Of a DNA stretch of 64,000 nucleotides, positions 44,649 through 53,888 are shown piece by piece. A model generated the notes under the pieces. That model had not been told where the DNA came from and searched no databases. It worked only from the letters and a program-made list of their open reading frames with translations. The position numbers and the translations under genes were made by a program. Where the stretch lies: contig NZ_CP036281.1 of the NCBI RefSeq assembly GCF_007750395.1, positions 3,309,001-3,373,000 of the forward strand, read 5' to 3'. The DNA comes from Polystyrenella longa (GTDB lineage Bacteria; Planctomycetota; Planctomycetia; Planctomycetales; Planctomycetaceae). The first letter of the stretch is position 1; each line of letters opens with the position of its first letter.

Positions 44649-45632
44649 ATGCAGCGAAAGCTTTATCTAGGATTGGCACTCATGCTCAGCCTAGCAATCG
44701 GTTCCCTAACCGGGTTTCCGACTGTGCACAGTCAGGAGCGGCAACCCGCGATCGAATTGCCTCCCAACTCTGAGATCACATCTCTGGAAAAAGAATATCT
44801 TTTCTCCAATCAAGATGACGAAATTGCAGACATCGCTCCTAACAGCCCCGGTTACATGATCGCGAAACGTTGCTGGGTAGAAAACTTGACTCAAAATCGA
44901 GCCATCCTGGCTTTCGAACGCCCAGGTGTCATCGATTACATCGAACCTCGGGAAGGTGATGAAATCGAAGCCGGGACCATCGTCGGTCATCTGAAAGACG
45001 ATCTCGCACAGGCCCAACATGCCATCAATGTGATGGAAGCGACAAACACCGTCGACAAACGATACGCTGAAAAAGCATTCCTTGTCGCCAGAGAAAAACA
45101 TAAAAGCGCGGTGGGAGTGAACGAACGTATTAAAGGAACAATCCCCGACACTGAAATCCGCGAACTCAAACTCGATTCCGAACGTTCCGAGCTTCAAATC
45201 GAACAGGCAGATCACAAGAAAACTGTTGCCGAACTCACCGCTGCAGAATCGGCTGTCCAATTAGAGACCTATGACCTTGAAGCCCCTTTCACCGGGACCG
45301 TCATCAAAGTCTACAAATCGCAGGGAGAGGCAGTCGGTCAGGGAGACCCAGTGATCGAGATTTTGAATATCGACACCGTCCGTGTAAACGGTTGGATTAC
45401 GCGCGACCGAGCACAGAAGATCAGACGAGGCAATAAAGTTCTCGTCAAATTGCTGCTGGACAACTCCGAAGAGAAATTCCCTGGCAGTGACAAAACGTTG
45501 GAAGGCAAAATTCAATTCGTCGACATGAAGACGGTTGGAGTTCGAGGCTATGTCCAAGTCTATGCCGATGTCTTTAACGAAGACCGCCTGCTGCTTCCCG
45601 GTTCCGCTGTGGCGATGAAAGTCCTCGAATAA
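44649..45632 (+). CDS. HlyD-family periplasmic adaptor protein
   Basis: About 327 residues from the ATG at 44649, with GGAG and GGAAG upstream. A signal peptide ends near TVHSQE. A lipoyl half (AFERPGVIDYIEPREGDEIEAGT) is followed by a coiled-coil hairpin (about 130-190), the second lipoyl half (YDLEAPFTGTVIKVYKSQGEAVGQGD) and a beta-barrel (VRVNGWITRDRAQKIRRG). It is followed at 78 bp by the PqqD-M50-HlyD gene. The pair is most likely one export or membrane-processing system. No pump or ABC ATPase is encoded next to it. Confidence 0.85.
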   Translation: MQRKLYLGLALMLSLAIGSLTGFPTVHSQERQPAIELPPNSEITSLEKEYLFSNQDDEIADIAPNSPGYMIAKRCWVENLTQNRAILAFERPGVIDYIEPREGDEIEAGTIVGHLKDDLAQAQHAINVMEATNTVDKRYAEKAFLVAREKHKSAVGVNERIKGTIPDTEIRELKLDSERSELQIEQADHKKTVAELTAAESAVQLETYDLEAPFTGTVIKVYKSQGEAVGQGDPVIEILNIDTVRVNGWITRDRAQKIRRGNKVLVKLLLDNSEEKFPGSDKTLEGKIQFVDMKTVGVRGYVQVYADVFNEDRLLLPGSAVAMKVLE

Positions 45633-45710
45633 CAGAACGCATTTTTCTCACTTTGTTTAAACACATGCTTTCTTCCGTGACCACCCCTCTCCATAGGCGA
45701 TATCGTTCCC

Positions 45711-47936
45711 ATGCTGAATTCAATTGATTCATCCATGGTCTCGTCCAGCCAGCGGCCAATTCCATTTAAGATTCGGCCCGACCTGATTGTGAAACGGGTT
45801 GAATATCGTGGAATTCCTTCTTGGGTTATTAAAGACCCCGTCGGACTGAAGTATCACCGGCTCGACCCGGAACAATATCGCTGCCTGCAGTTGCTGAACG
45901 GTGAACGGAACTTGGAACAGATTGAGAAAGCACTCTGCGAAGAGTTCCCGTCCCTGCACCTGCAATTGCAAGACGTGCAGGGTTTGGTAACAGAGCTACA
46001 CAAGAAAAACATCGTCTTTAGTGACCGCCCCGGTCAAGGTGCGGCGCTGCTTGAAATCCAACGCGAGCAAGACAAGAAGAAACGCTGGAACCTCGTCAAG
46101 AACCTACTTTATCTTCGATTACCTGGTTGGGACCCCGAGCCCACGTTGCGGTATCTGTACCCCTATATTCGATTTTGTTTTAACCAGAAATTTATCTTTT
46201 TCACTTCGTTGTTTATCGCTTCGTCGTGGATATTACTGCTAGTGAATTTCAGTACATTTCAGGCCAAGCTTCCCGAGTTCCAACAGTTCTTCGGATGGCC
46301 TAACCTGATCTACTTGTGGATCACGTTGGCGCTCACCAAGGTGCTACACGAATTCGGGCATGGAATGAGTTGCCTCCATTTCGGCGGCGAGTGCCACGAA
46401 ATGGGAGTCATGCTGCTCGTCTTTTCGCCGACGTTGTATTGCGACGTGACCGACAGCTGGATGATGCGGAACAAGTGGCATCGGATTATCATTGGAGCAG
46501 CAGGAATGATAGTCGAGATCTTTATCTCGGCGATTACGATATATATCTGGTGGTTCACCCAACCCGGATTATTGCATCACCTCGCTTTGAATATCTTCTT
46601 CGTCACCACCATTACGACCGTCGTCTTTAACGCCAACCCCCTGATGCGTTTTGACGGTTACTACATGTTGAGCGACCTGCTGGAGATTCCCAACCTGCGT
46701 CCCAAAGCCGATAAAACACTTCGGGAAAAGTTTGCCTGGTATTGTCTCGGAATCGAACCAAAACCAGACAGAACAATGCCCACCTCGGGCCGTCTCTGGT
46801 TTATACTGTTTGCAATCACTGCCTGGCTTTATCGCTGGGTTGTCGTCTTTGGTATTACCTTATTCCTCTATACTGTCCTCAAACCTTACGACCTGCAGAG
46901 CATCGGTATTGCGATGGCTTTCATGTCCGTAATCAGCATTTTCTGGGGAATGGGACAGGCTTGCTACCAGATTCTTATGGCACCTCGACAAGAACCAATC
47001 AGTTACGTCCGCCTCGGCTTCAGCCTGTCAGTGCTGACGGCTATCGTCGTCGCCGCACTCATGATCCCAATTCCTTGGCATCTTGAGTCCCCCGTCCTGC
47101 TGGAACCTGCCGATCTCAAACACGTTTACACCAAAACGGATGGTGTGATCGAGGAGATCCTCGTGCAGCCAGGCGACACGGTCGAAGTGGGTGACGTATT
47201 AATGCGGTTATCCAACATTCAGAAAAAGATGGAACTGCAGCAATATAAGACAGAGCTGAAAGAAATTGAAATTCGAATTCGTACCGCCGACCAGGCCGGC
47301 AACCTGGATCAGGAAAACTACCTGCTCGACAGTCGAAAAAACCTGATCACATTGATCAACCAGCTCGAACAACAATTCAAACAGTTGGAAATCACCGCTC
47401 CCATTTCGGGTCAAATCATCGCGCCACCAAGAGCTCCTGTTCCTAAAGTCGATCCAATGAGGAATCAACTCGCCCGCTGGACCGGAACTCCGCTCGATTC
47501 GGCCAACTTACAAGCTTACCTCGAACCAAAAACTCATTTGCTTAGTATTGCTCCCGGTTCCGACTATGTTGCGCAAATGGTCATCGATCAGGAACAACGA
47601 AACGACCTGCATCTGGATGAAGAAGTCGAAATCAAATTCGACCACCTTCCTCACGAAATCTATCTCGCCCACGTATCAGAAATTGCCGATCGCCCTCTGG
47701 AAGTGGCCCCCGAGGCACTGTCGAACAAAGCGGGAGGCCAGCTGGCCACCGTCACGGACGAACAAGGGAACGAGCGACTTCAAAACCCGTCCTATCTTGC
47801 CTTGGTGGACCTGAACGAGGATGTCGATCTGTTACGCACCGGATTACGCGGCCAGGCACGGTTTCTCGTGGACGAGCGAACGGCGGGCCAGTGGCTGTGG
47901 AAGTACATTCGAAGCACCTTCCATTTCCGTTTGTAA
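45711..47936 (+). CDS. PqqD - M50 metalloprotease - HlyD fusion membrane protein
   Basis: A 741-residue multidomain protein. Residues 20-105 resemble PqqD, a peptide-chaperone fold (KYHRLDPEQYRCLQLLNGE...LVTELHKKNIV). Residues 140-460 are membrane helices with the M50 site-2-protease zinc motif HEFGH (213-217) and a distal NPLMRFDGYYMLSDL motif carrying the third ligand, D315. Residues about 465-735 form an HlyD-like lipoyl and hairpin region (LEPADLKHVYTKTDGVIEEILVQPGDTVEVGD). Such fusions occur in Planctomycetes and some peptide-export clusters. They may cleave and secrete a peptide or lipopeptide. The substrate is unknown and no small precursor gene is evident nearby. Confidence 0.87.
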   Translation: MLNSIDSSMVSSSQRPIPFKIRPDLIVKRVEYRGIPSWVIKDPVGLKYHRLDPEQYRCLQLLNGERNLEQIEKALCEEFPSLHLQLQDVQGLVTELHKKNIVFSDRPGQGAALLEIQREQDKKKRWNLVKNLLYLRLPGWDPEPTLRYLYPYIRFCFNQKFIFFTSLFIASSWILLLVNFSTFQAKLPEFQQFFGWPNLIYLWITLALTKVLHEFGHGMSCLHFGGECHEMGVMLLVFSPTLYCDVTDSWMMRNKWHRIIIGAAGMIVEIFISAITIYIWWFTQPGLLHHLALNIFFVTTITTVVFNANPLMRFDGYYMLSDLLEIPNLRPKADKTLREKFAWYCLGIEPKPDRTMPTSGRLWFILFAITAWLYRWVVVFGITLFLYTVLKPYDLQSIGIAMAFMSVISIFWGMGQACYQILMAPRQEPISYVRLGFSLSVLTAIVVAALMIPIPWHLESPVLLEPADLKHVYTKTDGVIEEILVQPGDTVEVGDVLMRLSNIQKKMELQQYKTELKEIEIRIRTADQAGNLDQENYLLDSRKNLITLINQLEQQFKQLEITAPISGQIIAPPRAPVPKVDPMRNQLARWTGTPLDSANLQAYLEPKTHLLSIAPGSDYVAQMVIDQEQRNDLHLDEEVEIKFDHLPHEIYLAHVSEIADRPLEVAPEALSNKAGGQLATVTDEQGNERLQNPSYLALVDLNEDVDLLRTGLRGQARFLVDERTAGQWLWKYIRSTFHFRL

Positions 47937-48186
47937 ATCAACCATTTCTCAACTCGGCAAACACATCCAGATTTTCGTAACCCTACCGAGAAAGTTCCTT
48001 AACTGGTTGAACCGGCAGAAGGTAGCGTGTAAGGTGTACATTCGATAGCATTCGTGAATCACTAAAGCATCTTTAAGAATTCATCGCTTCACTATCCTTT
48101 GGCATTCGCGTATTTCCTATCTCACTGTTCAAAACTCTTACTGTTTTTTCTCAGACGTTATCAAACCTTGATCAGGACAATCCACG

Positions 48187-48537
48187 ATGAGTACAGCTGA
48201 CGATACACCTCAACCAGAAGCCGCCGCGACCCCCGAAGGTGAAGCTCGACAGGCTCCGACAATTACTGTTGATGATTCCGAAGTGAATGCGGGTTATGCC
48301 AACTTCTGCCGAGTCTCCAGCACCCCCGAAGAAATGATTCTGGATCTGGGATTAAACCCTAACCCATACGGTGCGGCTAACACGAACATCAAAGTCAATC
48401 AGCGCATCATCATGAATCATTATACTGCCAAACGCCTTCTGGGTGCATTAGGTGCCGCCGTCCAACGGCACGAAGGTGCCTTTGGTGTACTCGAAACAGA
48501 TGTACGCAAACGAGTCAAAGAAGCTGGTCAGAAATAA
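48187..48537 (+). CDS. DUF3467 protein
   Basis: A 116-residue protein. After a disordered N-terminus of about 30 residues it has the DUF3467 core: [29 protein letters not shown] and then [24 protein letters not shown]. The family is widespread and its function is not established. It is followed by three hairpins, including a terminator, and then by a protein with two diverged copies of the same domain. Confidence 0.85.
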   Translation: MSTADDTPQPEAAATPEGEARQAPTITVDDSEVNAGYANFCRVSSTPEEMILDLGLNPNPYGAANTNIKVNQRIIMNHYTAKRLLGALGAAVQRHEGAFGVLETDVRKRVKEAGQK

Positions 48538-48601
48538 AACCGTGGGAAACTCACGGTAAGAATATTTACGGGCTATTATTTACAGGCCCGATAACGAAGG
48601 G

Positions 48602-48631
48602 AGCAGTCCGCAGCTGTGGGCTGCTTTTTTT
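48602..48631 (+). terminator. Rho-independent terminator between the DUF3467 genes
   Basis: AGCAGTCC and GGGCTGCT pair over 8 bp (one G-U), with a GCAG/CTGT inner extension, followed by seven T. Two further hairpins lie just upstream: CCGTG/CACGG at 48540-48556, and a CGGGC/GCCCG stem near 48570-48594. Confidence 0.75.
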
Positions 48632-48689
48632 ATAGACAGACGCTAAGGTGGAACGAGGTCCATCCCCAACACGCAGGAACAGATTCAAT

Positions 48690-49469
48690 ATGACCAGTGA
48701 CCCTAATCCCTTTGAACCGGCCCCCGAGGATAAAGGGCCGAACCAGCCGATGTCCCACGAGATTCGACATAGCCAGGCATCCGCTCTGGTTCCCGAACAG
48801 ATCGCGACCGGCGTCTACAGTACCGGCGCCATGGTCTTTCAAGGGTCACACGAATTCGTTCTCGATTTCATGATGCGGCTCGGTAAACCTCACCAACTCG
48901 TGGCCCGAATTATCCTCGCCCCGTCGGTCATTCCGAGTATTCTGCGTGCATTGAAATCCAATCTGGATTCGTTCGACAAACAGTTCCATCCCGAGAAAAC
49001 TCAATCTTCTAAGTCGAACGTCCCTCAGGAAGGAAACCAGGAATCAGACACGACATCACCAGCAGTATCCGAACACCAAGTCGGCTCAGGAGTACCGGGA
49101 AGTTCGGAATCGATCGTGAATCCGAATCCGGGTGCAAAAGTCCAAAACCCAGGTCCAGAGGAACAGACTCAGCAAATCGAAGATTTATACTCTGAACTGA
49201 AAATTCCGTCCGAGGTCATGTCGGGACAGTATGCGAACGCTGTACTGATTGGTCATTCGGCAAATGAAATCTCGTTTGATTTCATTACGACATTTTTTCC
49301 TCGCTCCGCTGTTGCCAGTCGTATTCACATGGCGATTCCGACAGCCCGCCGACTGCTTGATTCCCTAGCGCAGGCACACCGGCAATATCTCCAGCGCCAG
49401 AAGCCCTCTTCTCCGCCACCATCTCCCGATCCGCCGGAACAAGAGCCTCCCTCTGGGCCGATTGTTTGA
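48690..49469 (+). CDS. Tandem DUF3467-like protein
   Basis: About 259 residues from the ATG at 48690 (AGGAAC upstream; the frame is open to 48648). Residues about 30-105 (TGVYSTGAMVFQGSHEFVLDFMMRLGKPHQ...VIPSILRALKSNL) and about 170-240 (GQYANAVLIGHSANEISFDFITTFFPRSA...TARRLLDSLAQAH) are two diverged DUF3467 copies. A linker of about 65 residues rich in Ser, Gln, Pro and Asn joins them, and a Pro-rich tail ends the protein. This looks like an internal duplication that makes a built-in dimer. Function unknown. Confidence 0.8.
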   Translation: MTSDPNPFEPAPEDKGPNQPMSHEIRHSQASALVPEQIATGVYSTGAMVFQGSHEFVLDFMMRLGKPHQLVARIILAPSVIPSILRALKSNLDSFDKQFHPEKTQSSKSNVPQEGNQESDTTSPAVSEHQVGSGVPGSSESIVNPNPGAKVQNPGPEEQTQQIEDLYSELKIPSEVMSGQYANAVLIGHSANEISFDFITTFFPRSAVASRIHMAIPTARRLLDSLAQAHRQYLQRQKPSSPPPSPDPPEQEPPSGPIV

Positions 49470-49510
49470 GTGGATTGGGAATATCGAGTGCGCTCCGTGA
49501 TTTTGTCTGA

Positions 49511-50584
49511 TTACAAAATCAGCATCGCATCGCCGTAACTGAAGAAGCGGTACTCTTTATTAATCGCAACTTTATATGCTTGGCTGATGAGCTTATTCCC
49601 CGCGAGCGCACTCACCAGCACCAGCAGTGTCGACTTGGGAAGGTGAAAGTTAGTCAGTAACTGATCGACAGTACGAAACTCGTAAGGTGGACGGATGAAA
49701 AGATCTGTTTCACCTATCCAGGGTTTCAGTTCCCCTTCCTGGGAAGCGGACTCCAGAGTTCGCACAGTCGTCGTTCCGACTGCCACAATTTTCCCGCCGG
49801 AAGCTTTCGTTCGCTGAATCACTTCGACCGTCTCGGCCGGTACTTCACACCACTCAGCGTGCATTTGATGGTCTTCCAATCGCTCCACTTTCATCGGTCG
49901 AAACGTTCCCAAACCGACATGCAAAGTTACTGACGTGACTTCAATCCCCCGTTGTCGGCATTGATCAAGCAGTTCCGGAGTGAAATGTAATCCCGCTGTT
50001 GGAGCCGCAACCGATCCAGGTTCCTCTGCGTAGGTCGTCTGGTATCGTTCCCGATCGAACGGTTTTTCGCCTTCCCGTTTGATATAGGGAGGTAACGGCA
50101 TTGCCCCATAAACGTCTAACAATTCCAGAAATGGAGTTTCGCTGCGAGGCCGCATCGTCCAGCTTCCTTCTTCCGAGTTGCGTTCGATCAACTCCAGCTC
50201 CAATAGTGGGATATCTGGATTCGCTTCTTCGCCTTCTTTGCCCGCAGGAGTAATGCTAATCGTCTCACCGGGCTGAATTTTGCCCCGTGTCTGACCAATC
50301 ACGCGCCAGGCTCCCCCTTCGGCTTGACCAAGATAGAGCCCTTCCCATTTGCCTTCGGTCGAGGTTCGATACCCTTGCAGCTTTGCCGGGATGACGCGGG
50401 TATTGTTGATGACCAGACAGTCACCCGGTTGCAGCAATCCTGGCAATTGCGTGATACCATGATGCTCGAAAAGTCCCGTATCTCGCCGAATCACCATCAG
50501 TTTCGCCGAAGTTCGCTCTTCCGGTGGGGCTGAAGCGATCAATCGCTGTGGCAATGTATATTCGTAGTCGCTGATTAATTCCAT
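49511..50584 (-). CDS. queA: S-adenosylmethionine:tRNA ribosyltransferase-isomerase QueA
   Basis: QueA moves the ribose of SAM onto 7-aminomethyl-7-deazaguanine at tRNA position 34 to give epoxyqueuosine. The 357 residues match the family. Key segments are YTLPQRLIASAPPEERTSAKLMV at the start, VINNTRVIPAKLQG, GAMPLPPYIKR, YQTTYAEEPGSVAAPTAGLHFT, VTLHVGLGTFRP and LLTNFHLPKSTLLVLVSA. It stands alone, convergent with the tandem DUF3467 gene. Confidence 0.95.
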   Translation of the reverse strand: MELISDYEYTLPQRLIASAPPEERTSAKLMVIRRDTGLFEHHGITQLPGLLQPGDCLVINNTRVIPAKLQGYRTSTEGKWEGLYLGQAEGGAWRVIGQTRGKIQPGETISITPAGKEGEEANPDIPLLELELIERNSEEGSWTMRPRSETPFLELLDVYGAMPLPPYIKREGEKPFDRERYQTTYAEEPGSVAAPTAGLHFTPELLDQCRQRGIEVTSVTLHVGLGTFRPMKVERLEDHQMHAEWCEVPAETVEVIQRTKASGGKIVAVGTTTVRTLESASQEGELKPWIGETDLFIRPPYEFRTVDQLLTNFHLPKSTLLVLVSALAGNKLISQAYKVAINKEYRFFSYGDAMLIL

Positions 50585-50751
50585 CGGCTATGATAAAGTC
50601 CTGTAAGTGTTGATGCCCTTAAAAGGTCAACGCTGTTAAGTAATATTAGTGGGAAAACATGTGATATCAGGCGATAACGATACACTACCCGCAGCCAAAG
50701 CCCAAGGCGCTGCCGCCTGCAAAACCAACATTAATTGACCGAAATAGTCCC

Positions 50752-51879
50752 GTGACCGACTCGATTGTGGAACAGACCGAACGACCACGCCCCGTCACCT
50801 TCCTGATCACCGATCTCGATCAGGGAGGCGCCGAGCAGGCACTCGTAGAACTTGTCACCCGACTTGACCGCACCCAATGGGCCCCTTCCGTCCTCTGCCT
50901 CAGCAAAAAGGGAGTCTTAGTGGAGCGGTTGCGACAAGCGGATATCCCTTTCAAAGCTCTCGGCGCTAAATCTCTCCGTGACCTGCCCCGAGTATTCCTG
51001 CAATTGCGTCGGAAACTTAAGGAACTGAACCCGGAGATACTTTGCACCTACCTGTACCACGCCAATATTCTGGGCCGTATCGCCGCTTGGACGCTTCGTT
51101 CCCGGCCGCGCGTCTTCTGCGGAATCCGGGTCGCAGAAAAGCGGTCCAAGTGGAGACTTCGAATTGATCGGGTTACGGACTGGATGGTGACAGGCCACCT
51201 TTGCGTCAGCCAGGACGTCGCCCGCTTCTCTGAGGAAGTCGGGAAACTTCCCGCGAAAAAACTCCATGTCGTTCCCAATGGAGTCGACATCACGCGATTT
51301 GAGAATGCCGACCTCTTGAATTGGCAGGAGATAGGACTTGCTCCATCAGCCAAAGTCTTACTCTACGCAGGGCGTCTTAATCCTCAGAAAGGATTGGATG
51401 ATCTGTTAACGGCGATCATTCCTCTTTTAAAACGAGATTCCGATCTGCATCTGGTCCTCGCCGGAGAAGGATCCCTTCGTCAACGAATTGAACAGCGAAT
51501 TGCCATGGAACAGCTGGAGCAGAAAATCCTTCTGCTCGGTCATCGTAATGACATCCCAAAGCTCATGAGAGGGGCGACAGTGCTGGTCCATGCTTCCCAT
51601 TGGGAAGGAGCACCAAACGTCGTTCTGGAAGCCATGGCTGCCCGCCTTCCCGTCGTCTGTACGGCAACCGAGGGTACGGGAGAACTCGTTCCCCAAATAG
51701 ACCTCGGGAGGGTCGTTCCAATTGGAGCAACTTCTGAATTTCGAGCAGCCGTTAAGGAATTATTGAACGACGAAGAACTCCGCCGGAAAACCGCAAATTC
51801 AGCGTATCTTCATGTGAAACAAGAATTTACGTGGACTAAATCTGTTTCAAATTGGGAAGAGGTCGTTCTGTCCTCATAG
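50752..51879 (+). CDS. GT4-family glycosyltransferase
   Basis: A 375-residue GT-B glycosyltransferase with a GTG start. The N-terminal Rossmann domain has LITDLDQGGAEQALVEL, a GGxE-type motif. The C-terminal domain has LLYAGRLNPQKGLDDLL and the donor-binding EGAPNVVLEAMAARLPVVCTATEGTGELV (EX7E). Donor and acceptor are unknown; an exopolysaccharide, lipopolysaccharide or glycoprotein is possible. It ends about 200 bp before mraZ. Confidence 0.88.
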   Translation: MTDSIVEQTERPRPVTFLITDLDQGGAEQALVELVTRLDRTQWAPSVLCLSKKGVLVERLRQADIPFKALGAKSLRDLPRVFLQLRRKLKELNPEILCTYLYHANILGRIAAWTLRSRPRVFCGIRVAEKRSKWRLRIDRVTDWMVTGHLCVSQDVARFSEEVGKLPAKKLHVVPNGVDITRFENADLLNWQEIGLAPSAKVLLYAGRLNPQKGLDDLLTAIIPLLKRDSDLHLVLAGEGSLRQRIEQRIAMEQLEQKILLLGHRNDIPKLMRGATVLVHASHWEGAPNVVLEAMAARLPVVCTATEGTGELVPQIDLGRVVPIGATSEFRAAVKELLNDEELRRKTANSAYLHVKQEFTWTKSVSNWEEVVLSS

Positions 51880-52044
51880 TAAAATCAGTCTTGCTCATCG
51901 AGTCCTCGGATACAATTCCAAAAATCCCGAAAATCGCAATCCGTTCCCAGCTAGTGACCTACGTCCATATCGGAAATTGCCCACGCCATTTAGATGGCTC
52001 GAACTATTGACGGAGGGAACCAAATAGTTACATTGATTCCTGTT

Positions 52045-52073
52045 GTGGGGATTAATGGTGAATAGTGGGGATT
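52045..52073 (+). promoter_or_regulatory. MraZ box: three direct repeats at 10-bp steps
   Basis: GTGGGGATT occurs at 52045-52053 and 52065-52073, with the weaker copy ATGGTGAAT exactly midway at 52055-52063. The cores TGGGG, TGGTG and TGGGG are therefore phased by one helical turn. E. coli MraZ binds three TGGGN repeats with 5-nt spacers, which is the same architecture. The last copy ends 10 bp before the mraZ ATG and covers its likely ribosome site, so MraZ could repress its own gene. Confidence 0.75.
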
Positions 52074-52083
52074 CTTGATAACT

Positions 52084-52524
52084 ATGGCACTCACTGGAAG
52101 TTACGGCAGGTCTTTCGATGAAAAACATCGTTTCGCCTTGCCCAAAAAGTTCCGGGAGATTTTATGCCCCACTGAATCCGAAATCGTCATTGCACCAGGC
52201 ACGGAAACATCGCTTTCAATCTATTCTCTGACCGAATTTGAACGCATTGGTCAAAAGTTGACCGAGAAATCGACCAATCGCCGCGAAACGCTGACTTATC
52301 TACGCATATTTTACTCTCAAGCCGAACACTTGACCCTCGACTCACAAGGACGCGTCCGCCTGCCGGAACGGCTGGTTAAGTTTGCACAAATGAAGCCCAA
52401 AGGAGAGCTAATGCTGCTGGGAGTGCATGATCACTGCGAAATCTGGGATCGCGAACTGTGGGATCAATTTCTGCAACGTCACGCGGCCGATTTCGACGAC
52501 ATGGCCACTCAGGCATTCGAGTAG
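52084..52524 (+). CDS. mraZ: Transcriptional regulator MraZ
   Basis: About 146 residues from the ATG at 52084; a TTG at 52075 is also in frame. It has two SpoVT-AbrB-like half-domains: LTGSYGRSFDEKHRFALPKKFRE and EHLTLDSQGRVRLPERLVKFA, each with the D-x-K/Q-x-R-x-x-[IL]-P pattern. MraZ is the conserved first gene of the division and cell wall cluster and acts as its DNA-binding regulator. It is preceded by a three-repeat box and followed by a strong terminator before rsmH. Confidence 0.93.
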   Translation: MALTGSYGRSFDEKHRFALPKKFREILCPTESEIVIAPGTETSLSIYSLTEFERIGQKLTEKSTNRRETLTYLRIFYSQAEHLTLDSQGRVRLPERLVKFAQMKPKGELMLLGVHDHCEIWDRELWDQFLQRHAADFDDMATQAFE

Positions 52525-52685
52525 GTTTTGTCCAAAACACATTCGATTTTCAAACGATTCCGTCAACACAACGACACACTGCCTTAAACTCACTTTAAAT
52601 CATCGCAATTGCTTACCGGGCTTTGCGAATACGGAGATTTCAGGGACGAGATTTCCGGTAGCTTGATCTGGTCACAGATCAATAC

Positions 52686-52742
52686 AAACTCTTCATCTCG
52701 TTGAAGTCAGGAATGGATTCTTGACGAGATGAAGAGTTTTTC
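52686..52742 (+). terminator. Strong terminator between mraZ and rsmH
   Basis: A perfect 16-bp stem (AAACTCTTCATCTCGT at 52686-52701 with its complement at 52724-52739), a 22-nt loop and a T-rich tail. It would separate mraZ from the rest of the dcw cluster, which is unusual because these genes are normally cotranscribed. As the left arm begins with AAA, it may also work in reverse. Confidence 0.8.
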
Positions 52743-52858
52743 TCTTTTATGGGCGCAGTCAAGGCGTTACAAAGAGTTCAATGGCTGCTTTGCTTTGCAG
52801 CCGACGCTGTACCGCCCCAATTTCTAATTGCCCTGCTTCTCCCGTTGATCGCCCTTTC

Positions 52859-53806
52859 ATGCCTCCTGTTCGTCGCTCGAAATCAGCTGCTTCCACCGCC
52901 GTTCATCAGCCTGTCATGTTGCGGGAAGTTTTGAGAGCTCTGGAACTTCGAGACGGGCTGCGTGTCGTCGATGGCACCGTCGGCGCCGCAGGGCACAGTG
53001 TGCAAATCAGGCCACTAATCGCTCCCAACGGCATACTGATCGGCACCGACCGAGACCCTATGATGTTGGAGTACGCCCGGATCAACCTCGAGAAGGCCGC
53101 TGCCGAAAAAGAAATCGCGGGCACCCCGTACCATCTTTGTCAGGGTAGTTACGCATTGTTGCCTGAATATCTGAAGAAGTTGGGGCTCCCTCAAGTGGAC
53201 CGAGTCCTGCTGGACCTGGGCCTGTCGTCAGATCAATTAGCAGACGGGGATCGGGGTTTCAGCTTCCATGCCGAAGGTCCACTTGATCTTCGGTTCGACA
53301 CGACCTCCGGAAAACCGGCCAGCGAATGGCTGCAGGAATGGAGTGAAGAGGAACTGGTGGAGATCCTCGAAAATTGGGGAGAGGAGAAATTCAGTCGGCA
53401 AATCGCCGCGGCTCTTGTAGCCGGAAAGCCACGACGGTCGATCAATACCGCCAGCGATCTTGTTAACGTCGTCATGCAGGCGATCCCAGTCAAAGTGACT
53501 CGCGATTCCCGGAAACATCCCGCAACACGCGTTTTTCAAGCCTTAAGAATTGCAGTGAATGAAGAACTTCGTCAGCTCGAAGTGATGTTAGACGAGATCT
53601 TGCCGCAATGCCTTGCCACCGATGGCCTGGCTGTAATCATCACTTTCCATTCTCTGGAAGACCGGATGGTGAAAAATGCGTTTAAAAAGAACGCCATCTG
53701 GACGAATCTGACCCCCAAACCGATTGAACCGACCCGAGTGGAGCAGAAGGTCAATCCACGCAGTCGCTCCGCCAAAGTCCGCGTTGCCCGCCGGATTCCT
53801 TCCTGA
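52859..53806 (+). CDS. rsmH: 16S rRNA (cytosine-1402-N4)-methyltransferase RsmH
   Basis: About 315 residues from the ATG at 52859; the frame is open to 52781, but the family begins shortly before the HQPVMLREVL motif. SAM-binding and catalytic segments are VVDGTVGAAGHS, IGTDRDPMML, VDRVLLDLGLSSDQL, GFSFHAEGPLDLRFD and the C-terminal HPATRVFQALRIAVNEEL and ITFHSLEDRMVKN. It methylates C1402 of 16S rRNA in the decoding centre. It is the second conserved gene of the dcw cluster. Confidence 0.94.
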   Translation: MPPVRRSKSAASTAVHQPVMLREVLRALELRDGLRVVDGTVGAAGHSVQIRPLIAPNGILIGTDRDPMMLEYARINLEKAAAEKEIAGTPYHLCQGSYALLPEYLKKLGLPQVDRVLLDLGLSSDQLADGDRGFSFHAEGPLDLRFDTTSGKPASEWLQEWSEEELVEILENWGEEKFSRQIAAALVAGKPRRSINTASDLVNVVMQAIPVKVTRDSRKHPATRVFQALRIAVNEELRQLEVMLDEILPQCLATDGLAVIITFHSLEDRMVKNAFKKNAIWTNLTPKPIEPTRVEQKVNPRSRSAKVRVARRIPS

Positions 53807-53837
53807 ATCTGACGGTTCAAGCACTGATCAGTTGTGA

Positions 53838-53888
53838 ATTGAAAGAGGTATTTCGTCAAAACGCGAAATCGACTAAAACTCTTTCAGA
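53838..53888 (+). promoter_or_regulatory. Two-level hairpin between rsmH and the LysM gene
   Basis: TGAAAGAG (53840-53847) pairs with CTCTTTCA (53879-53886), and inside them ATTTCG pairs with CGAAAT. There is no T-run directly after it. It could be an mRNA processing or stability element, or a weak terminator. Confidence 0.35.
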
